A stretch of DNA of 46,601 nucleotides. Origin: Bacilli bacterium (GTDB taxonomy: Bacteria; Bacillota_I; Bacilli_A; RFN20; CAG-826). The stretch is from assembly GCA_900767825.1 (NCBI GenBank), contig CAAGAN010000015.1, positions 1 to 46,601 of the forward strand. The letters run 5' to 3'. Position 1 is the first letter of the stretch; each line of letters begins with the position of its first letter. Made by a program: the position numbers and the translations under genes. Under the pieces are notes generated by a model. It searched no databases, was not told the DNA's origin, and worked only from the letters and a program-made list of their open reading frames with translations. Positions 9,207 to 17,885 of the stretch are shown here, piece by piece.

Positions 9207-9752
9207 TTAGATTCTCATGATTTCCTTGCTCTTATTGGCAACGATTTCATCAACTTGCTTATTAAACGATTCGACTTCCTTTTGGATTTCTTCCTCGACT
9301 CTATCTTTATAATCATCAGACATTGAATCGTCTTCTTTTAATAATGAAAGATAATCTCTTCTGATATTACGGATAGAAACCTTGGCTTCATCACCCATTG
9401 CTTTGGCTTTCTTAGCAATATCTTTGCGAAGATCTTCGGTCAAAGCAGGAACAATAATTCTAATTCCATCAGCTTCAATTTGTGGATTAATTCCTAGATT
9501 TGCGGCGGAAATGCCAGCGGCAATAGCCTTTAAATCCTCTCTAGAATAAGGCTTTACATAAAGTTGTCTTGGTTCAGGCATGGAAATAGAGCAAAGGGAT
9601 GTAATGTCCATCTTTTCTCCATAATAATCACACTTGACTCCATTGAGCATGGAAGGATTAGCCCTTCCAGATCTTAATTTTGCTAAGCCAGACGTAAAAG
9701 ATTCGATAGTCTTTTGCATCTTCTCACTAGCTTCTAATGTATATGCGTCCAT
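9207..9752 (-). CDS. frr: Ribosome recycling factor
   Basis: Splits post-termination ribosomes together with EF-G. The 181 residues cover the whole family: KLRSGRANPSML in helix 1 and the hinge, DITSLCSISMPEPRQLYVKPY in the beta domain, and the long C-terminal helices with a charged VRNIRRD-like segment. GAGG lies 8 nt before the ATG. It follows pyrH by 24 nt, the usual pyrH-frr pair, and a UUCG terminator closes the unit. Confidence 0.98.
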   Translation of the reverse strand: MDAYTLEASEKMQKTIESFTSGLAKLRSGRANPSMLNGVKCDYYGEKMDITSLCSISMPEPRQLYVKPYSREDLKAIAAGISAANLGINPQIEADGIRIIVPALTEDLRKDIAKKAKAMGDEAKVSIRNIRRDYLSLLKEDDSMSDDYKDRVEEEIQKEVESFNKQVDEIVANKSKEIMRI

Positions 9753-9776
9753 AAATTACCTCGCTTATATATTCTA

Positions 9777-10499
9777 CTATTCTTTTGTAATAGTTGTACC
9801 TAACTCTTTATCAGTCAAAACTTTCATGAAATTAGACATATCATCCATATTGAATACACGGATGACAACATCAGTATTCTCAAGCATAGCAACTGCTGTT
9901 AAATCCATGACGCCGAGTTTCTTTTCAACAATCTCGCGGAAAGTTATCTTCTTGATTAATTTAGCGTCTTTATTGACTCTAGGATCAGAATCATAAACCC
10001 CATCAACCCCATTTTTGGCCATCAGTATGGCATCGGCATTTACTTCTAATGCCCTTAATGTTGCAGTTGTATCTGTTGTGAAGTATGGATTACCTGTACC
10101 TCCTGCAAAGATAGTAACCACTCCCCTATCTAAATAAGCAGCAGCTTTCCTTCTAATATAAGGCTCGCATACTTGAGGGACATTAATTGAAGACATTACC
10201 CTGCATTCAATTCCAATTTCTTCTAATGAAGATTGGATAGCCAAGGCATTCATAATGGTTCCTAGCATACCCATATAGTCGGCAGTAGAATGTTCAATGC
10301 CAATCTTTTCGGCTAAACGCCCTCTCCAAATATTGCCGGCTCCGACAACAATGCCAACCTCTGTTTTTGTTTCCAGAGTTTCCTTAACGACCTTAGCAAC
10401 GCTTTTTAATTTATTAGCATCATAAATAAGCGAATTCTTTGGGTCGGAAAGAGATTCTCCAGAGAGTTTGATAATAACGCGTTTATACATACTTTCCAT
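9777..10499 (-). CDS. pyrH: UMP kinase
   Basis: Phosphorylates UMP to UDP in pyrimidine nucleotide supply; an amino-acid-kinase-fold hexamer. RVIIKLSGESL near the start, GAGNIWRGR, MGMLGTIMNALAIQ, GGTGNPYFTTDTTATLRA and KNGVDGVYDSDPR are typical. I chose the ATG at 10497-10499 (MESMYKR), preceded by GGAG at 7 nt; the open frame continues upstream through the tsf terminator and is not coding. A TATAAT at 10518-10523 behind that terminator could be its own -10 box, with no clear -35. Confidence 0.96.
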   Translation of the reverse strand: MESMYKRVIIKLSGESLSDPKNSLIYDANKLKSVAKVVKETLETKTEVGIVVGAGNIWRGRLAEKIGIEHSTADYMGMLGTIMNALAIQSSLEEIGIECRVMSSINVPQVCEPYIRRKAAAYLDRGVVTIFAGGTGNPYFTTDTTATLRALEVNADAILMAKNGVDGVYDSDPRVNKDAKLIKKITFREIVEKKLGVMDLTAVAMLENTDVVIRVFNMDDMSNFMKVLTDKELGTTITKE

Positions 10500-10544
10500 G
10501 AATTTTCTCCGTTCCTTATTATATAGAAATAATACGTAATGGCT

Positions 10545-10576
10545 AGAAAAAAGCGTGCCCCTAAGGAACACGCTTA
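10545..10576 (-). terminator. Intrinsic terminator or attenuator between tsf and pyrH
   Basis: AAGCGTG and CACGCTT on the minus strand pair across an 11-nt loop and run into TTTTTTC. It would end most rpsB-tsf transcripts, the abundant ribosomal part, before pyrH. Confidence 0.8.
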
Positions 10577-10586
10577 ACAATTTTAA

Positions 10587-11426
10587 TTATTCAGCTTTCT
10601 TTTCGATGCCTTCGCCAACATGGTACATGACGAATTTAATCATTTCGACACCGTTTTCCTTTAAGGCTTGGGCAACGGTCTTTGTATCATCGTAGACGAA
10701 TGGCTGTTCTAATAAGCAAGAAGCAGAAAGGACTTTCTTGACTTTGTTCTTGATGATGTTTTCCTTAACGGCTTCTGGCTTGGAGGCTAACTTTTCATCA
10801 GTAGCAACTTCATTCCTAGCGATTTCGGTTTCTCTTTCAACTATTTCGGCTGGAACTTCGTCCATGGAGAGATAAGTTGGGTTAGCAGAAACAACATTCA
10901 TGGCAAATCCTTTGTTTAGATCGCCACAATCCTTAGAAAGCAAGACTAAGGCAGCAATTTTGCCTTGTCCGTGGCTATATTGTCCAAATACTTGTCCTTC
11001 CTTGGCATCAACTACTTCGAAGCGACGGATAACAAACTTTTCGCCCATGGCAATGGTAGCATCACCAAATAGGTCTTTTGTTAATTCGGTAGCTTCTTCG
11101 ACGCTAGCAGGATTATTTTCAAGAATCTTGTGGGTAACATTAGCGACAAATTCATGGAATTTATCAGAAGATGAGACGAAGTCGGTTTCGCAGTTGACTT
11201 CGACAATAGCGGCACGGTTGCACTTGGTGCAGATTTCAATATTGGCTAAGCCTTCAGCAGCGACTCTTCCAGCTTTGGATGCAGCTTTGGCAATGCCTTT
11301 TTCACGAAGGATATCAATGGCTTTTTCGACATCTCCATCAGCTTCAACAAGGGCTTTCTTGCAATCCATGATACCGGCACCGGTACGGACGTTGAGATCT
11401 TTAATTTGAGCAACTGTAACAGCCAT
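10587..11426 (-). CDS. tsf: Translation elongation factor Ts
   Basis: Guanine-nucleotide exchange factor for EF-Tu. The N-terminal UBA-like region has AQIKDLNVRTGAGIMDCKKA and EADGDVEKAIDILREKG, followed by VNCETDFVSSSDKFHEF. The 279 residues agree with the family. Codons are markedly richer in GC than those of most neighbours, as for rpsB, which fits high expression. It follows rpsB by 2 nt and is co-transcribed; a terminator lies behind it. Confidence 0.98.
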   Translation of the reverse strand: MAVTVAQIKDLNVRTGAGIMDCKKALVEADGDVEKAIDILREKGIAKAASKAGRVAAEGLANIEICTKCNRAAIVEVNCETDFVSSSDKFHEFVANVTHKILENNPASVEEATELTKDLFGDATIAMGEKFVIRRFEVVDAKEGQVFGQYSHGQGKIAALVLLSKDCGDLNKGFAMNVVSANPTYLSMDEVPAEIVERETEIARNEVATDEKLASKPEAVKENIIKNKVKKVLSASCLLEQPFVYDDTKTVAQALKENGVEMIKFVMYHVGEGIEKKAE

Positions 11427-11428
11427 TT

Positions 11429-12457
11429 TTATTCTCCTTCTTTTTTACTTTCTACTGGAGCTTCTTCTTTTTTGGCGCCTTCGGCTTCAGCTTTCTTAGC
11501 AGCATATCTTGCTTTGCGTTCGGCTTGGGCTTTGTTATAGCGTTCTTCCCTGGCTTTTCTTGCGGCTCTAACAGCAGCACGGTGTTGTTCAGCAGCAACA
11601 TCAGCTACATGAACAGCATCATCCATGGTAGCTTCAGCTTCAGCATCGACAGTATAAGCGATTTCGGTTAAGCCATCTTCGAAGCGAGCTTCAACAGCGG
11701 CATCAGCTAAGACACCAACGATTAATTTGATAGCAGAAGTAGCATCGTTATTGGATGGGATTGGGAAGTCAACAGTATCTGGGTCATCGGAAGTATCGCA
11801 AATGGCAAATACTGGGATGTTAAGCTTGTGGGCTTCTAGAACAGCATTGTGTTCGACGGTTGGGTCGACTAAGACAATGGCGTTTGGAAGCTTTCTCATT
11901 TCCTTGATACCTTCAAGGTTCTTTTGAAGCTTAGCATATTCTTTCTTTAATAAGGCAACTTCCTTCTTTGGGAGTTTGTCCATGGAACCGTCGGCCATAG
12001 AGGTTTCGAGTTCCTTTAATCTCTTTAAACGTAATTGGATGGTACGGAAGTTAGTTAATGTTCCACCTAACCATCTATTGGTGATGTAGAAGGAGCCAGA
12101 ACGGACAGCTTCATCGATAACGATTTGTTGAGATTGTGGTTTGGTACCGACGAATAAGACTTTTCCACCGCGTTCGACAATGCTCTTAAGGGCATTATAG
12201 GAAGCGTTGACTCTTTCGACGGTCTTGGCAAGATCGATGATGTAGATACCATTTCTTGCGCCATAGATGAATTTGCTCATCTTTGGGTTCCATCTTCTGG
12301 TTTGATGTCCGAAATGGACACCGGCCTCAAGGCACTTTCTCATAGTGAGGATTGGGGCGTTCTTGTCGTGCATGACTTGGGCCATGACATTTTCGACTTC
12401 GGTTGTGGCTGGAGCAGCTTCTTCGACTGCTTCGGTTTTGATTACTTCGTCACTCAT
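11429..12457 (-). CDS. rpsB: 30S ribosomal protein S2, extended at both ends
   Basis: Ribosomal protein of the 30S head-body junction. The core reads CLEAGVHFGHQTRRWNPKM, IYIIDLAKT, FVGTK, TNRWLGGTLTNF and PIPSNNDATSAIKLI. At 342 residues it is about 90 longer than the usual 240-260: an N-terminal acidic Ala/Glu stretch of about 35 residues precedes the core, and a C-terminal charged Ala/Lys/Glu/Arg tail (about 290-342) follows. The ATG is preceded by GGAGG at 8 nt. It has its own strong promoter and a structured leader, suggesting S2 autoregulation. Confidence 0.97.
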   Translation of the reverse strand: MSDEVIKTEAVEEAAPATTEVENVMAQVMHDKNAPILTMRKCLEAGVHFGHQTRRWNPKMSKFIYGARNGIYIIDLAKTVERVNASYNALKSIVERGGKVLFVGTKPQSQQIVIDEAVRSGSFYITNRWLGGTLTNFRTIQLRLKRLKELETSMADGSMDKLPKKEVALLKKEYAKLQKNLEGIKEMRKLPNAIVLVDPTVEHNAVLEAHKLNIPVFAICDTSDDPDTVDFPIPSNNDATSAIKLIVGVLADAAVEARFEDGLTEIAYTVDAEAEATMDDAVHVADVAAEQHRAAVRAARKAREERYNKAQAERKARYAAKKAEAEGAKKEEAPVESKKEGE

Positions 12458-12566
12458 CTTTGGTGACCTCCATTTGTTTTTTCCTCCTCCGCTTCTGACA
12501 AACGACCACCTATTTCTAGGAACAAGGCTTTGAATTCACGGAGTGTGTATTGGCTAGCAAGAGCCG
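12458..12566 (-). promoter_or_regulatory. Structured 5' leader of rpsB (candidate S2 leader)
   Basis: The untranslated leader folds by eye into nested helices. CTCCG (12539-12543 read on the minus strand) pairs with CGGAG (12487-12491), enclosing a CCTA-GAAA-TAGG hairpin (12509-12520); a GGCT..AGCC hairpin lies 5' of these. Binding of free S2 protein to leaders of this kind is known in bacteria. I did not match it to a named family, so regulation is inferred. Confidence 0.5.
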
Positions 12567-12572
12567 AATGAA

Positions 12573-12601
12573 AGTATACGCTTATACGCATGTACGCACA
12601 A
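12573..12601 (-). promoter_or_regulatory. Promoter of rpsB-tsf
   Basis: TTGTGC and TATACT on the minus strand, 17 nt apart, in the gap between xerC and rpsB. The predicted start is near 12566, giving a leader of about 109 nt. It is among the clearest vegetative promoters in the window. Confidence 0.8.
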
Positions 12602-12623
12602 GTGAAACTTTTCTAAAGAAAAA

Positions 12624-13571
12624 TTACTTCTTGATGTTTATACCCTTGAAGGCTTTATCATACTCAACCTGTAAATCCTTTTGGGTAAGGTGAGTATAGA
12701 CCTGCGTTGTATTGATTGATTCATGTCCAAGGAGTTCTTGAATTACGCGCAAAGACACGCCCGATTCAAGCAAAATCGTCGCAAAAGTGTGACGTAATTC
12801 ATGGGGATGAAGGCTTGGATCCCCCACTAATTTAATCGAGCATTCCTTTACGATATATTCAAGTCCGCGTACTGTTAAATTGCCCCCATTGTTATTTAAA
12901 AACATCTTGTCGCGCTTAATGTTCTTTCCTTTACTTTTAGCTAACAAAAGAGGTCTGACTTCCTTTAAATAAACCAAAATCGAATCCTTGCTAGAAGAAG
13001 AAAATGGGGCATACCTTTCTTTTTTTCCTTTTCCTAAAACTAGAATCGACCTAGAAGAAAAATCAAAATCAGAAACCGATAGATTAACTAATTCGCTAGC
13101 CCTAATCCCGCTAGAATATAGGAGTTCAATTATGGCCTTGTTTCTTTTTGAGAGAGGGTCATCAAATTTAGAAAAGGCATTTAAAAGAGAACTAACGTCT
13201 TCTTGGTAAAGCCTTTTTGGGTACTTAATCTCGCTTTTTGGAGATGAAACAAGCTGAAATTGGTTAAAGGAAACCAAAGAGTTCTTAACTAGATAATCAA
13301 AGAAACCACGTAAGGAAGATAAACGCCTTTGAATAGACCTAGAAGAGATATTCCTTTTGCTTTTTTCTTCGTATATGAATTTCCTTATATCGTCTCTGCC
13401 AAAGTTATCTTTATCAAGATTGTTATCTGAAAGAAAAGTAAAGAAAAGTACGATGTCATCGTGATAATTTTGTATGGTTTTTGAAGAATATCCTTTTTGG
13501 AATGAGAGATAGGAAAGATAGGAATCTAGTCCATCAATCGTTATATTTTTTGTAGTATTCTTGGATTTCAT
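12624..13571 (-). CDS. xerC: Tyrosine recombinase XerC
   Basis: Site-specific recombinase that, with XerD, resolves chromosome dimers at dif. The N-terminal SAM-like core-binding domain spans about 10-100. The catalytic set is complete: R157 (SGIRASEL), K181 (LGKGKKER), H257 and R260 (HELRHTFAT), H283 (LLGHESINTTQ) and nucleophile Y292 (VYTHL). The gene overlaps trmFO by 38 nt, with AAGG 8 nt before its ATG. The topA-trmFO-xerC order is that of Bacillus, which supports XerC/CodV rather than a mobile integrase; hslVU and codY, which follow there, are absent. Confidence 0.93.
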   Translation of the reverse strand: MKSKNTTKNITIDGLDSYLSYLSFQKGYSSKTIQNYHDDIVLFFTFLSDNNLDKDNFGRDDIRKFIYEEKSKRNISSRSIQRRLSSLRGFFDYLVKNSLVSFNQFQLVSSPKSEIKYPKRLYQEDVSSLLNAFSKFDDPLSKRNKAIIELLYSSGIRASELVNLSVSDFDFSSRSILVLGKGKKERYAPFSSSSKDSILVYLKEVRPLLLAKSKGKNIKRDKMFLNNNGGNLTVRGLEYIVKECSIKLVGDPSLHPHELRHTFATILLESGVSLRVIQELLGHESINTTQVYTHLTQKDLQVEYDKAFKGINIKK

Positions 13572-14817
13572 TTATGGCCTTTTGGATTGCTTCTTCTTTA
13601 TTGTATTTATTTACCATAGGAAGCAAAGCCCAATTTGCATTCATCGGGGCAAAATACTTACCTTTACAACCTAAAACATATGCCATCAAAGCACCTAAAA
13701 CTGTATTTTTTGGAGGCAATTCAAACTTTTTCCCTTGCATTCTAGCATCATAAGAAATAGCAGCTAATAACCCTGAAGCAGCAGATTCAACATACCCTTC
13801 TACCCCACTTAATTGACCTGCAATAAATACATTGGATTTATTTTTTAAACTCAGGTCATCATTAAGAGAATTTGGGGAATCAATATAGGAATTTCTGTGC
13901 ATTAATCCATACCTAACAAATTCGGCATTTTCTAATCCAGGAATCAAAGAAAAGACTCTTTTTTGCTCGCTATAGGTAAGGTTAGTTTGAAACCCAACAA
14001 GGTTATATAGCTCACCCATGTAGTCATCTTGCCTTAATTGCAAGACTGCATAAGGCCTATCTCCTTTATTCTTTTCTAGTCCAAAAGGTTTTAATGGACC
14101 ATGGCGCAATGTTTCCATTCCTCTAGAAGCAATAACTTCAACAGGAAGGCATCCCTCGAAATATTTTGTATCAAATTCATGAAGTAATGCCCTTTGGGCG
14201 CCTAGTAATTCTTTTACGAATTGGTAATATTGGTCTTTGGTAAATGGGCAATTTATATACGAAGAATCATCTTGCTCATATCTAGACTTAAAATAGCAGA
14301 TTGAAAAATCGATGCTAGACTTCTTAACGATAGGAGCCGAAGCATCAAAAAATGACAAATTCGATTGACCCACTATATCTTTTAGGCAATCTAATAAGGG
14401 AGAAGAAGTAAGTGGACCAGTAGCCAAAATAACATCTTCATTAGACAAGGAAGTTATCTCTTTATTGACTAAATGGAAGTTAGGAAAAGACTTCAATTTT
14501 GAATCGATATAGGAGGAAAATCTATCCCTATCAACCCCAAGTGCATTCCCTGAAGGGACTTCAGAAAAAGAAGCGGCTTTCATCATTATTGAACCCATTA
14601 AACGGATTTCTTCTTTTAGTAAACCACAGGCATTATCTAATCTTTTGGATTTTAACGAATTAGAGCAGACCAATTCCCCGAGTTTATCGCTATAATGGGC
14701 ATTATCCTTATATTCTGGACGTGCCTCAAAAAGAGTTACATCATAACCCTTTTTAAGTAAATAGTAGCTAGCCTCGCTTCCGGCAAGACCGCCGCCAATA
14801 ATAAAAGCTTTTTTCAT
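13534..14817 (-). CDS. trmFO: Methylenetetrahydrofolate-tRNA-(uracil-5-)-methyltransferase
   Basis: FAD enzyme that makes 5-methyluridine at position 54 of tRNA, using methylene-THF. The N-terminal GGGLAGSEASYYLLKKG is the FAD-binding Rossmann loop; CSNSLKS and GVDRDRFS follow, and GQLSGVEGYVESAASGLLA near the C-terminus is typical. The chosen ATG (14815-14817) starts MKKAFIIGGG and overlaps the topA stop as TAATG, preceded by AAGAAG; the longer open frame upstream lies inside topA and is not needed. Confidence 0.96.
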   Translation of the reverse strand: MKKAFIIGGGLAGSEASYYLLKKGYDVTLFEARPEYKDNAHYSDKLGELVCSNSLKSKRLDNACGLLKEEIRLMGSIMMKAASFSEVPSGNALGVDRDRFSSYIDSKLKSFPNFHLVNKEITSLSNEDVILATGPLTSSPLLDCLKDIVGQSNLSFFDASAPIVKKSSIDFSICYFKSRYEQDDSSYINCPFTKDQYYQFVKELLGAQRALLHEFDTKYFEGCLPVEVIASRGMETLRHGPLKPFGLEKNKGDRPYAVLQLRQDDYMGELYNLVGFQTNLTYSEQKRVFSLIPGLENAEFVRYGLMHRNSYIDSPNSLNDDLSLKNKSNVFIAGQLSGVEGYVESAASGLLAAISYDARMQGKKFELPPKNTVLGALMAYVLGCKGKYFAPMNANWALLPMVNKYNKEEAIQKAINEIQEYYKKYND

Positions 14818-16949
14818 TACTTCTTCTTTTCGATCCATTCGTGGTAACGACATTTTGGGAAATTCGTGCAACCTAGGAATTGGGCTCTTTTACCTTGCTT
14901 GACAACAAGATGTCCATCTTTGCAGTGTGGGCATGGTTTTACATAATCTTTTTCAGTATAGACTACCTTTTCGGCCTTTTTGGTAGGCTTCCCATCAATA
15001 GAAGCGGTATATTTGCATTTAGGATAAGAAGAACACCCGATGAACTTCTCTCCCTTTCTATTTAATTTATAGACTAAGGGAGAACCGCATTCAGGACAAT
15101 TTTCTCCTGTATATTCAACCTTTTGTTCAGTTTCTTCTTTCTTGATATATGTACAGGACGGGAAACCAGAACACGCAATAAATTCTTGCCCTTTTTTGTT
15201 CTTTTTATAAACAAGAGGTTTGCCACATATTGGGCACATTTCCCCAGTTTCTTTATAATCGTCTTTATACATCTTTACTTTAGCTTCTTCATAAGCCTCG
15301 TTAAATGGTTTATAAAAGTTATTCATGGCTTCTAGTAAAGTCTCATTTCCATCCGCAACGTTATCCAAGACAATTTCCATATCTTTTGAATAGGTAGTAG
15401 AAACAACATCAGGGAAATATTTACTTAAAATGGCAACGGTCTTAATACCGTCTTCAGTTGGGCTAAGTACCCCTTTTGTAGAAGTAACATATTTTCTTTT
15501 TAATAATGTCTCGATTGTTGTGGCATATGTTGATGGACGTCCAATTCCATTGACTTCCATTGCCTTGACAATGCTAGCTTCGGTATAGGCGGGTTCAGGT
15601 TTAGTGAATTTCTGTTCTGGATTGACCTTGGAAACCTTTAATTCCTCGCCTTCTTTAACAATTGGGAGACTGCATTCGTCGTCTTCATCTTCAAATTCAC
15701 CATAGATGACTTCGAAACCTTTGAATAATGTAGTTGATCCATTAATAACGAATTCGAGGCCATTGCAGGTAAGATTAATTGTTGTTTTCTCAACCTTTTT
15801 AGGAGCCATTAGAGAAGCCATCGCACGGCAATAAATCAAACGATATAATTTTGCTTCATCAATCGAAACATATTTGGCCACTACTTCAGGAGTCCTATGG
15901 GTACCTGTAGGTCTAATGGCTTCGTGAGCGTCTTGTACGTTCTCGCCATTCTTCTTTTGGCGTAAGAAACCAATATATTGATCTCCATATTTTTCTTTAA
16001 TAAATGGTATAGCGTGTTTAGAAAAGAATTGAGGAGAGATGCGGGTAGAGTCAGTTCTCATATAAGTAATCAAGCCAACATGCTCGTCATTAATGGTCAT
16101 GCCTTCATATAAGCGTTGGGCAATATCCTGGGTACGCTTATTAGAGAATTTATATTTATTATAGGCAGCCTGTTGCATTGAAGAAGTGGTCAAAGGCAAT
16201 GGAGGATTGACACTTTTCTCTTCCTTTTTCAAAGAAGAAATCTTTAATGTAGGCGCGATTCTATTTAATATCGCCTCAGCCTCTTCCTTACTATGACATT
16301 TAAAAGGCTTGCCATCGACTTTAGTCAATATGGCTTTATATTCCTTGCCTTCAATTTCAACTAAGACATCAATTGTCCAATATTCTTCTGGAATGAAAGC
16401 ATCGATAGCCTTTTGCCTATCAACAATCATCCTTAATGTAGATGATTGAACTCTGCCAGCAGATTTGACACCGGCTTTCTTTTGAAGAAGAGTAGAAACC
16501 CTAAACCCAATGATTCTATCTTCCATGCGGCGTGTTTCCTGTGCTTTTACAAGCTTCATATCAATAACGCCAGGATTATTAACTGCTTCTTGGATGGCGG
16601 GTTTTGTAATTTCATGGAAGCATAGACGTGAAGTTGTCTCTACAGGCAAATGCAAAACTTGGGCCAAATGCCAAGAGATTGCTTCTCCTTCCCTATCAGG
16701 GTCAGTTGCAAGAATTACTTGTTCAGCAGTTTTTGCCTCACTTATAAGTTTGGAAACAGTAGCCTTCTTGGATGGAGAAATAACCCAGTTAGGTGTGAAG
16801 CCATCTTCTATGTCGATACCTAGTCCACCTTTCCCTTTTGTAGAAAGGTCCCTAATATGACCAGTAGAGGCGACGACTTTGTAATCTGGGCCAAGAATTT
16901 GACCAATTGTGTGTGATTTGTACGGAGATTCAACGATAACTAATTTCAT
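14817..16949 (-). CDS. topA: DNA topoisomerase I
   Basis: Type IA topoisomerase that relaxes negative supercoils. The Toprim domain opens with LVIVESPYKSHTIGQILG and has the acidic DPDREGEAISWH; the catalytic Tyr is in GLITYMRTDS (about residue 295). The C-terminal third has three Cys4 zinc ribbons: CPICG..CSGFPSC, CPECG..CSSYPKC and CPHC..CTNFPKC. At 710 residues it fits the family. A TTGACA-17-TATATT promoter lies so close that only a few bases of leader remain, and there is no Shine-Dalgarno site. Confidence 0.98.
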   Translation of the reverse strand: MKLVIVESPYKSHTIGQILGPDYKVVASTGHIRDLSTKGKGGLGIDIEDGFTPNWVISPSKKATVSKLISEAKTAEQVILATDPDREGEAISWHLAQVLHLPVETTSRLCFHEITKPAIQEAVNNPGVIDMKLVKAQETRRMEDRIIGFRVSTLLQKKAGVKSAGRVQSSTLRMIVDRQKAIDAFIPEEYWTIDVLVEIEGKEYKAILTKVDGKPFKCHSKEEAEAILNRIAPTLKISSLKKEEKSVNPPLPLTTSSMQQAAYNKYKFSNKRTQDIAQRLYEGMTINDEHVGLITYMRTDSTRISPQFFSKHAIPFIKEKYGDQYIGFLRQKKNGENVQDAHEAIRPTGTHRTPEVVAKYVSIDEAKLYRLIYCRAMASLMAPKKVEKTTINLTCNGLEFVINGSTTLFKGFEVIYGEFEDEDDECSLPIVKEGEELKVSKVNPEQKFTKPEPAYTEASIVKAMEVNGIGRPSTYATTIETLLKRKYVTSTKGVLSPTEDGIKTVAILSKYFPDVVSTTYSKDMEIVLDNVADGNETLLEAMNNFYKPFNEAYEEAKVKMYKDDYKETGEMCPICGKPLVYKKNKKGQEFIACSGFPSCTYIKKEETEQKVEYTGENCPECGSPLVYKLNRKGEKFIGCSSYPKCKYTASIDGKPTKKAEKVVYTEKDYVKPCPHCKDGHLVVKQGKRAQFLGCTNFPKCRYHEWIEKKK

Positions 16950-16960
16950 AAGCGAGTATG

Positions 16961-16989
16961 AATATAATAAGGATAAATAGACTTGTCAA
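16961..16989 (-). promoter_or_regulatory. Promoter of topA (very short leader)
   Basis: TTGACA and TATATT on the minus strand, 17 nt apart; only 11 nt separate the -10 box from the ATG. Transcripts would begin about 3-5 nt before the start codon. It drives topA-trmFO-xerC. Confidence 0.78.
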
Positions 16990-17039
16990 AGCCACTTTCT
17001 CCCTTTCCTATATATATAAATAATAGGTTATTTATAAAT

Positions 17040-17885
17040 TTAGAAAATTTTTTTCTTTAATGGGACCAAATTAGAGAAGAAACCCAAAATGTCCTCACTA
17101 GAATTTACTAATATAGCCCCATCTTGGATAAGCCTATTATTATAAGTGTCTTCAGTGGCCCTAGAAGGCAATACGCCGATATCACAACCTCTATTTAAAG
17201 CAAAAGTAACCGATATTAAAGTCCCACTCCTTCTTTGAACTTCTCCCACCAGCAAAGAGTAAGATAATCCCACCGTAATTCTATTTCTAGCTGGAAAGTT
17301 GATTTTACTAGGTCCAACTCCTGGCGGGAATTCTGAGAGCAAAAGTCCGCAATTGCCGATTTCTTGCTGTAAATCGTAATTTTCTAATGGGTAACAAGAG
17401 TCTAAGGAAGTTCCTAAAACCGCAATGGCCTTGCCATATGGAAGAGCAGATTTTAAAGCAACCGTATCGATTCCTTTAGCTAATCCAGATATTATTCCCA
17501 CTCCTTTTTTAGCTAAGTCTCCACAAATTTTACCCACCGTTTCGCTACTATAACTAGAAGGTTCTCTTGAACCTACAACCGAAAGCAAAGGAATAGATCC
17601 ATTAATAAGCTCTAGATTGCCTTTATAGAAAAGAACAAAAGGCGGCCTAATAGCAGTCCTTAATTGCTGTGGGTATTCTTGATCTAATATCGTTACGTAT
17701 TTGCAGCCAATAGATTCACTTACTCGTTCTACATCTTCCTCTTCCAAAGGGAGTTTGCTCCTAATGGCATTATACATCTCATCATAATTGCCTTTATATT
17801 GACTGCCAAATATAGCATTATCTCTTTTGACTTCATAAATTTCCTCCACTATATATGTAGGAGGCAAAAATATAAAAAGGCTCAA
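17040..17885 (-). CDS. dprA: DNA processing protein DprA/Smf
   Basis: Loads RecA onto incoming single-stranded DNA in transformation. The Rossmann-like domain is intact: LLSVVGSREPSSYS, IISGLAKGIDTVA, AVLGTSLDSCYP, LLSEFPPGVGP, FPARNRI and RSGTLIS. The usual N-terminal SAM-like domain is short and no C-terminal winged helix is seen (281 residues). The start is uncertain: TTG at 17883-17885 overlaps the rnhB stop (TTGA), and a GTG 12 codons later lies inside a GTGGAGG sequence. The place rnhB-dprA-topA is conserved in Firmicutes; no other competence gene is in the window. Confidence 0.9.
   Translation of the reverse strand: MSLFIFLPPTYIVEEIYEVKRDNAIFGSQYKGNYDEMYNAIRSKLPLEEEDVERVSESIGCKYVTILDQEYPQQLRTAIRPPFVLFYKGNLELINGSIPLLSVVGSREPSSYSSETVGKICGDLAKKGVGIISGLAKGIDTVALKSALPYGKAIAVLGTSLDSCYPLENYDLQQEIGNCGLLLSEFPPGVGPSKINFPARNRITVGLSYSLLVGEVQRRSGTLISVTFALNRGCDIGVLPSRATEDTYNNRLIQDGAILVNSSEDILGFFSNLVPLKKKIF

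Noticed and set aside
10500..10580. Upstream start for pyrH
   Set aside because: The added residues are encoded by the tsf terminator hairpin; the ATG at 10499 has a well-spaced GGAG.
12624..13571. Phage or integrative-element integrase
   Set aside because: The tyrosine recombinase is in the conserved topA-trmFO-xerC position with no phage genes or attachment repeats nearby.
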